A DNA stretch of 64,000 bases from Candidatus Acidiferrum typicum. Lineage in GTDB: Bacteria; Acidobacteriota; Terriglobia; Acidiferrales; UBA7541. Positions 62,731-64,000 of this stretch are shown here, one piece after another (within the stretch, counting starts at the first letter, position 1; each line of letters begins with the position of its first letter). Made by a program: the position numbers and the translations under genes. The notes under the pieces were generated by a model, which was not told where the DNA came from, ran no database searches, and saw nothing but the letters and a program-made list of their open reading frames with translations. The stretch spans positions 32,989 to 96,988 of the forward strand of contig DLMH01000187.1 in the NCBI GenBank assembly GCA_002478115.1, given 5' to 3'.

Positions 62731-62903
62731 ATTTGGAGTGCGGCGGCTCGCCGCCGCTTTTACGGCCGCCTGCCCGGCCAACAAACCATATTTCCTCCAT
62801 CCGCCGACCTGTGGCACAGTCACTCCTGTTTACCCTGAGCCTCGATGGGACTGTGCTCTTGGGTTTGCCTTTGTAGCGGCCGCCTTCTGAGGCGGGCGCC
62901 TTT
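62731..62903. repeat. Composite intergenic repeat (A-L-B-C) with insertion in B
   Basis: A 62731-62764, L, B 62811-62866 and C 62872-62903. B is split by 21 bases (62829-62849, TTTACCCTGAGCCTCGATGG onward) that resemble module E, showing that modules can nest. Confidence 0.75.
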
Positions 62904-62975
62904 GATTCTTCTTTTTGGGGAGGGCATGCCTCAAGCCGTGACGATTAGCGCCATAAATCCATTTCAGGAGCACCA

Positions 62976-63299
62976 ATGAACGATCTCGAAATCACGCCCC
63001 GCCAAGTCAAAGAGCGTCTCGATCGCTGCGAAAAACTCCTGCTCGTTGACGTCCGTGAGCCGCACGAACACGCTCTTTGCCGCATCGACGGCGCCGTGCT
63101 CATCCCCATGGGCGCAATCCCGGCAAGTCTCCAGAAGCTCGACGCCGACGAGGACGTCATCTGTTTCTGCCACCATGGTATGCGCAGCCTCGACGTCGCC
63201 AACTGGCTCCGCCACCAGGGCGTGCCATCCGCCAAATCCATGGCCGGAGGCATCGATCGCTGGTCCACCGAAATCGATCCCAGCGTTCCGCGCTACTGA
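62976..63299 (+). CDS. Single-domain rhodanese
   Basis: 107 residues. LLLVDVREPHEHALCRIDGA and the active loop Cys65-HHGMRS define a GlpE/PspE-type sulfurtransferase domain. Cytoplasmic (no signal). CAGGAG 5 bases before the ATG. Acceptor unknown. Confidence 0.92.
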   Translation: MNDLEITPRQVKERLDRCEKLLLVDVREPHEHALCRIDGAVLIPMGAIPASLQKLDADEDVICFCHHGMRSLDVANWLRHQGVPSAKSMAGGIDRWSTEIDPSVPRY

Positions 63300-63332
63300 A
63301 CTTGGAAGCGCCATGAAGCTAAGGTCCCAGCT

Positions 63333-63364
63333 TGTCATTCCGAGCGAAGTGAGGAATCTGCTTT
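63333..63364. repeat. Dispersed repeat, D family
   Basis: TTGTCATTCCGAGCGAAGTG onward, almost identical to the stretch inside the murU-like gene. A tandem CTGATATCTGATTT/CTGATATCTGG follows at about 63387-63410. Confidence 0.65.
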
Positions 63365-63482
63365 TCTTGCCGCCTCCTGATCGCTGATATCTGATTTCTG
63401 ATATCTGGCAACAGTTATCCGATAGCGCCAACCACTCCCCAGCGCGCCTCGCTCTCGCCCAATCTGTTCTACAATACCTTCA

Positions 63483-64000
63483 ATGAAACCCCTCACCGAG
63501 CGCATCCTCATCCAGCAAGGCGACATCACCGAAATGGATGTGGATGCCATCGTGAACGCCGCCAACAACGATCTCATCCTCGGCGCGGGTGTGGCGGGCG
63601 CCATCTATCGCAAGGGCGGCGACACCATCCAGCAAGAGTGCAACGAAATCGGCAGCATCCCGCTCGGCTATGCGGCCATCACCGGTGCGGGCAAACTCAA
63701 GACGCGTTACGTCATCCACGCCGCGAGCATGGGCCTCGATGGCGTGCGCACCACAGCCAAATCGCTGCGCATGTCCACGGCCCACTCGTTGCGAATCGCT
63801 GCTGAACGCAAGCTCCAGTCCATCGCCTTTCCCGCCGTGGGCACCGGCGTTTCCGGCTTTCCGCTGGACGAATGCGCGCAGATCATGCTCAGCGAGGCGA
63901 TCGAGCACCTCAAGGGCGAAACCTCCCTCGAATCCGTTTACTTCGTCCTGTTCGATGCCCGCGCCCGGGACGTCTTCCAGTCCACTTGGGACAAACTCCG
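63483..64000 (+). CDS. Macro-domain (ADP-ribose-binding) protein, 3' end outside window
   Basis: 172 codons from ATG 63483, still open at the window edge. IQQGDITEMDVDAIVNAANN and GAGVAGAIYRKGGD form the ADP-ribose site; GTGVSGFPLDECAQIM is the second loop. Likely removes or binds O-acetyl-ADP-ribose or ADP-ribosyl groups. TACAAT at 63470-63475 could be a -10 only 8 bases before the ATG, so a leaderless message is possible. Confidence 0.9.
   Translation, partial: MKPLTERILIQQGDITEMDVDAIVNAANNDLILGAGVAGAIYRKGGDTIQQECNEIGSIPLGYAAITGAGKLKTRYVIHAASMGLDGVRTTAKSLRMSTAHSLRIAAERKLQSIAFPAVGTGVSGFPLDECAQIMLSEAIEHLKGETSLESVYFVLFDARARDVFQSTWDKL

Noticed and set aside
26965..62903. Repeats considered as a CRISPR array
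   Set aside because: Copies are kilobases apart, of mixed modules, without regular spacers or cas genes.

Overview
The window looks like a chromosomal segment of an acidobacterium, probably class Terriglobia. This rests on protein content and layout: a GC-rich backbone, a TonB-dependent receptor with a carboxypeptidase-regulatory-like N-terminus, a CADD-type folate protein, and many dispersed intergenic palindromes. No 16S gene is present, so the assignment is an inference. No tRNA, rRNA, CRISPR array, integrase or transposase was seen.

Layout. 1-5.8 kb is the end of a division and cell-wall cluster (murC, murB, ftsQ, ftsA, ftsZ), with no ddl between murB and ftsQ. 6.2-10.3 kb holds an orphan sugar-binding lipoprotein, a PHP/PAP2 pair, a divergent MGDG-synthase-like glycosyltransferase and a small CYCGC protein. 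10.5-10.8 kb carries a candidate structured RNA with its own terminator. 10.9-13.6 kb is a copper ATPase with a divergent HMA-like protein that lacks cysteines. 13.7-17.4 kb encodes a MacA-like adaptor and two MacB-like permeases without an ATPase. 17.7-22.3 kb has nicotinamidase, a TlpA-type thioredoxin, a GT2 enzyme, two tandem eukaryote-type PTPS homologs with folE, and a DUF2911 protein. 22.6-27.9 kb has amt, rpsO, pnp and a CADD homolog.

The most distinctive part is 28.2-45.2 kb, a peptidoglycan sugar region. It contains murA, murQ, a kinase resembling AmgK fused to the RapZ C-terminal (amino-sugar-sensing) domain, a MurU-like nucleotidyltransferase carrying an in-frame repeat insertion, a NagZ/serine-beta-lactamase-like fusion, a divergent NamZ-like (DUF1343) exo-muramidase, APC, SSS and MFS transporters, and a BadF-type amino sugar kinase. 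The genes suggest that wall fragments are cut outside the cytoplasm to free GlcNAc and MurNAc. The sugars would be imported, then re-used as UDP-MurNAc (kinase plus MurU) or degraded through MurNAc-6-P (BadF kinase plus MurQ).

The rest: 45.3-48.5 kb is a copper-type operon (metal-rich protein, TonB receptor, CusF-like lipoprotein). 48.6-56.1 kb holds a fused branched-chain 2-oxoacid dehydrogenase E1, PspC, DoxX, pfkA, an SH3 protein and an ornithine cyclodeaminase homolog. 56.4-59.1 kb encodes a six-kelch-repeat lipoprotein. 59.2-62.7 kb has a TetR regulator with a visible operator, an enoyl-CoA hydratase, a Mug-type glycosylase and a BoxB/PaaA-like diiron oxygenase. A rhodanese and a 3'-truncated macro-domain gene close the window. 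Modular palindromic repeats occupy many of the intergenic gaps from 27 kb on.
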